Assembly: GCA_027310565.1 (NCBI GenBank)
Contig: DAIDAP010000001.1
Span: 1 to 64,000 of the forward strand
DNA: 64,000 nucleotides
Direction of reading: 5' to 3'
Origin: Chloroflexota bacterium
GTDB taxonomy: Bacteria; Chloroflexota; Limnocylindria; P2-11E
The notes beneath the pieces were generated by a model that saw only the letters and a list, made by a program, of their open reading frames with translations, did not search any database and was not told the origin of the DNA. Shown piece after piece: positions 62,764 to 64,000 of this stretch; positions within the stretch are counted from its first letter, which is position 1; the number at the start of each line of letters is the position of its first letter. Both the position numbers and the translations under genes were made by a program.

Positions 62764-63369
62764 GTGCCCCGTATCGCCTATTCGCCGGTCTGGTCGCTGC
62801 TCGCCCTGCTCCTGGCGACCTGGATCGGCGGCTACTTCCTCAACACCGTCGAGGCGCGCGGCCGGCTCGTCGCCGCCGGCACCGGCGCCCCGATCACCGA
62901 GGCCTCGCTCGTCTACGGAGCGCGCTCCTACACGCCGGACGCCACGGGCGGCTTCGTGATCCCGAACCTCCCGCGCGGCGCGGCGATCACGGTCCTCGCG
63001 CCGGGGTGGACGCGGCGGGACTTCGCGTGGGACACCGGGACGGTCGAGCTCACCGTCGGCGTCGTGAACTTCAACGTCTTCGACGCGACCAACGACCGGC
63101 TCCTCGGCAAGCCGGAAGCCCGCGACCCGGCCGACCCGCTGCGGCCGATGTGCTCGGGGCTCATGTGCGTGGGGACGGAGACCGGCTCGATCGCCGTCCC
63201 GCTCCCGCCGCCCGAGGTGCTCGTGTGCGCGAAGGGCTACGAGGCCCAGACCGTCAAGGTGGTCCAGCCGGTCATCGACGTGAAGCTGCGGCCGCAGCCG
63301 AGTGCGGACTGCCCGCGGCCGGCGCCGTCGGCGAGCCCCGGCGCGTCCCCGTCGCCTACTGGACGGTGA
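62764..63369 (+). CDS. Membrane-anchored carboxypeptidase-regulatory-like protein
   Basis: 201 residues from GTG 62764; the reading frame continues upstream only into the terminator, so this start is preferred. The N-terminus 'YSPVWSLLALLLATWIGGYFL' is an uncleaved transmembrane or signal-anchor segment. A beta domain follows ('EARGRLVAAGTGAPITEASLV', 'DATGGFVIPNLPRG', 'VTVLAPGW'-type strands) of the carboxypeptidase-regulatory type. Then a Cys-containing segment ('MCSGLMCVG'), a second strand set ending 'DVKLRPQP', and a Ser/Pro/Ala tail. It is an exported small protein of the same general class as those at 47865 and 52575. Its last 14 bases overlap the convergent gene. Confidence 0.75.
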   Translation: MPRIAYSPVWSLLALLLATWIGGYFLNTVEARGRLVAAGTGAPITEASLVYGARSYTPDATGGFVIPNLPRGAAITVLAPGWTRRDFAWDTGTVELTVGVVNFNVFDATNDRLLGKPEARDPADPLRPMCSGLMCVGTETGSIAVPLPPPEVLVCAKGYEAQTVKVVQPVIDVKLRPQPSADCPRPAPSASPGASPSPTGR

Positions 63370-64000
63370 TCGCGCCGAGCGTGTAGAGGCCGGGCGCGAT
63401 GCCGTAGCTGATGCGGAACTGCTGGACGCCGCGCGGGATCGTCACCGGGAGCGAGAACGACGCGTTGCCGTTCCCGTCGGGCACCGCGCGCGCGCTCACC
63501 ATGCCGCCGGCGACGTCCGGGTTGCCGAAGAAGATGGTGATGCTCTGGTAGCTGTTCCCTCCGCCGGGCAGGGTCACCTTGAGCCGTCCGGCGAGCGTCG
63601 CCCCGCGCGCCACGACCGTCGGTCCGCTGTAGCTGATCACGGTCCCGTCCTTGACCTTCACCGATCCCATCTGCGCCGGCGGCGGCGCCTGGGTGCGCGA
63701 GGCCGTCGCGGCGGGCGGCGCGGTCGGGGCGGCCGTCGGCGCCGCCGAGGCCGGCGCCGCCGTCGCGACGGGCGCGGCGGTCGCGACCGGCGGGCTGGTG
63801 GGGGCCGCGTCCGCCGACTCGCTCGGACCGAGCAGCGTCTGGCCCGCGACGACGGCCGCGCCGCCGAGGAGCAGCAGCACGGCGACGCCGGCCGCGAGCG
63901 AGGCGCGCGAGCCGCGCCGTGCGCGCGCCGGCTCCTCCGCCGGCTCCGCGATCGCGAGTCCCGTCTGGTACGGCCCGCGGTAGGCCTTGCCGAGCTCGAA
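63356..64000 (-). CDS. Single-pass membrane protein with Ala/Pro linker and beta domain (5'-truncated by window edge)
   Basis: The minus-strand frame ends at TAG 63356-63358 and stays open to the right edge, so the N-terminal part is missing; the GTG at 63880 lies inside the transmembrane helix and is not the start. The visible order is: cytoplasmic segment ('FELGKAYRGPYQTGLAIAEP', then Arg-rich), transmembrane helix ('LAAGVAVLLLLGGAAVVAG'), Ala/Thr/Pro linker, and a C-terminal beta domain of about 100 residues ('GSVKVKDGTVISYSGPTVV', 'SFSLPVTIPRG', 'YGIAPGLYTLG'). An unseen cytoplasmic domain is implied. Function unknown. Confidence 0.75.
   Translation of the reverse strand, partial: FELGKAYRGPYQTGLAIAEPAEEPARARRGSRASLAAGVAVLLLLGGAAVVAGQTLLGPSESADAAPTSPPVATAAPVATAAPASAAPTAAPTAPPAATASRTQAPPPAQMGSVKVKDGTVISYSGPTVVARGATLAGRLKVTLPGGGNSYQSITIFFGNPDVAGGMVSARAVPDGNGNASFSLPVTIPRGVQQFRISYGIAPGLYTLGAITVQ

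Noticed and set aside
1-64000. tRNA, rRNA, insertion sequences, prophage or origin signals
   Set aside because: Nothing resembling tRNA arms, rRNA, transposase or integrase genes, att repeats or DnaA-box clusters was seen.

Overview
This is a GC-rich window (about 70% G+C by eye, strong third-position GC bias) that codes almost entirely for exported proteins. There are no rRNA, tRNA, CRISPR or insertion-sequence signals. The mix is a high-GC cell with peptidoglycan hydrolases of the SpoIID/LytB and PGRP-amidase types, many Sec signal peptides and lipoboxes, an ECF sigma factor and promoter-proximal (leaderless) start codons. It suggests a monoderm-like high-GC lineage. I favour Chloroflexota (Limnocylindria-like), because I associate the 'EGVAWFS' Ig-like repeats and the 'WVAQSAY...YQNTG' surface domain with that group, but Actinomycetota cannot be excluded from sequence alone.

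Layout. (1) 2-39112: the 3' part of one giant gene, open through the left edge, with at least 13,036 codons in the window. It reads as a Ser/Ala/Pro linker, a Big_1-like domain, a 10-copy array of about 400-residue beta supermodules, insert modules including two CBM5/12-like domains, a second beta array, Calx-beta-like domains, RTX-type calcium-binding repeats, two concanavalin-like modules and a conserved-looking tail. (2) 39193-47265: a cell-wall cluster of a SpoIID/LytB protein with five Ig-like repeats, a zinc amidase with the same repeats, and a kelch propeller protein. (3) 47299-48287, minus strand: a broken MerR-like gene and a small lipoprotein. (4) 48286-53231: two tandem paralogous secreted proteins, a RHH/RelE-type toxin-antitoxin pair, and a lipoprotein whose domain is also nested inside the second of the paralogs. 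(5) 53293-56422: an ECF sigma factor with an anti-sigma factor fused to extracellular beta-propellers. (6) 56631-62689: two surface-layer-like paralogs with matching U-less terminator hairpins, flanking a HEAGH metalloprotease-like lipoprotein. (7) 62764-64000: a membrane-anchored carboxypeptidase-regulatory-like protein, convergently overlapping a partial membrane protein.

Together the genes look like a cell-surface island: a giant adhesin or surface fibre, wall hydrolases that could open peptidoglycan, abundant surface proteins, small lipoproteins built on one recurring domain, and a membrane sensor/sigma pair that could control them. Six starts carry a TANNNT -10 element 6-10 bases upstream of the start codon, which points to leaderless transcription, while the two surface-layer-like genes have Shine-Dalgarno leaders. 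The functional link between the genes is inference from adjacency and shared domains.
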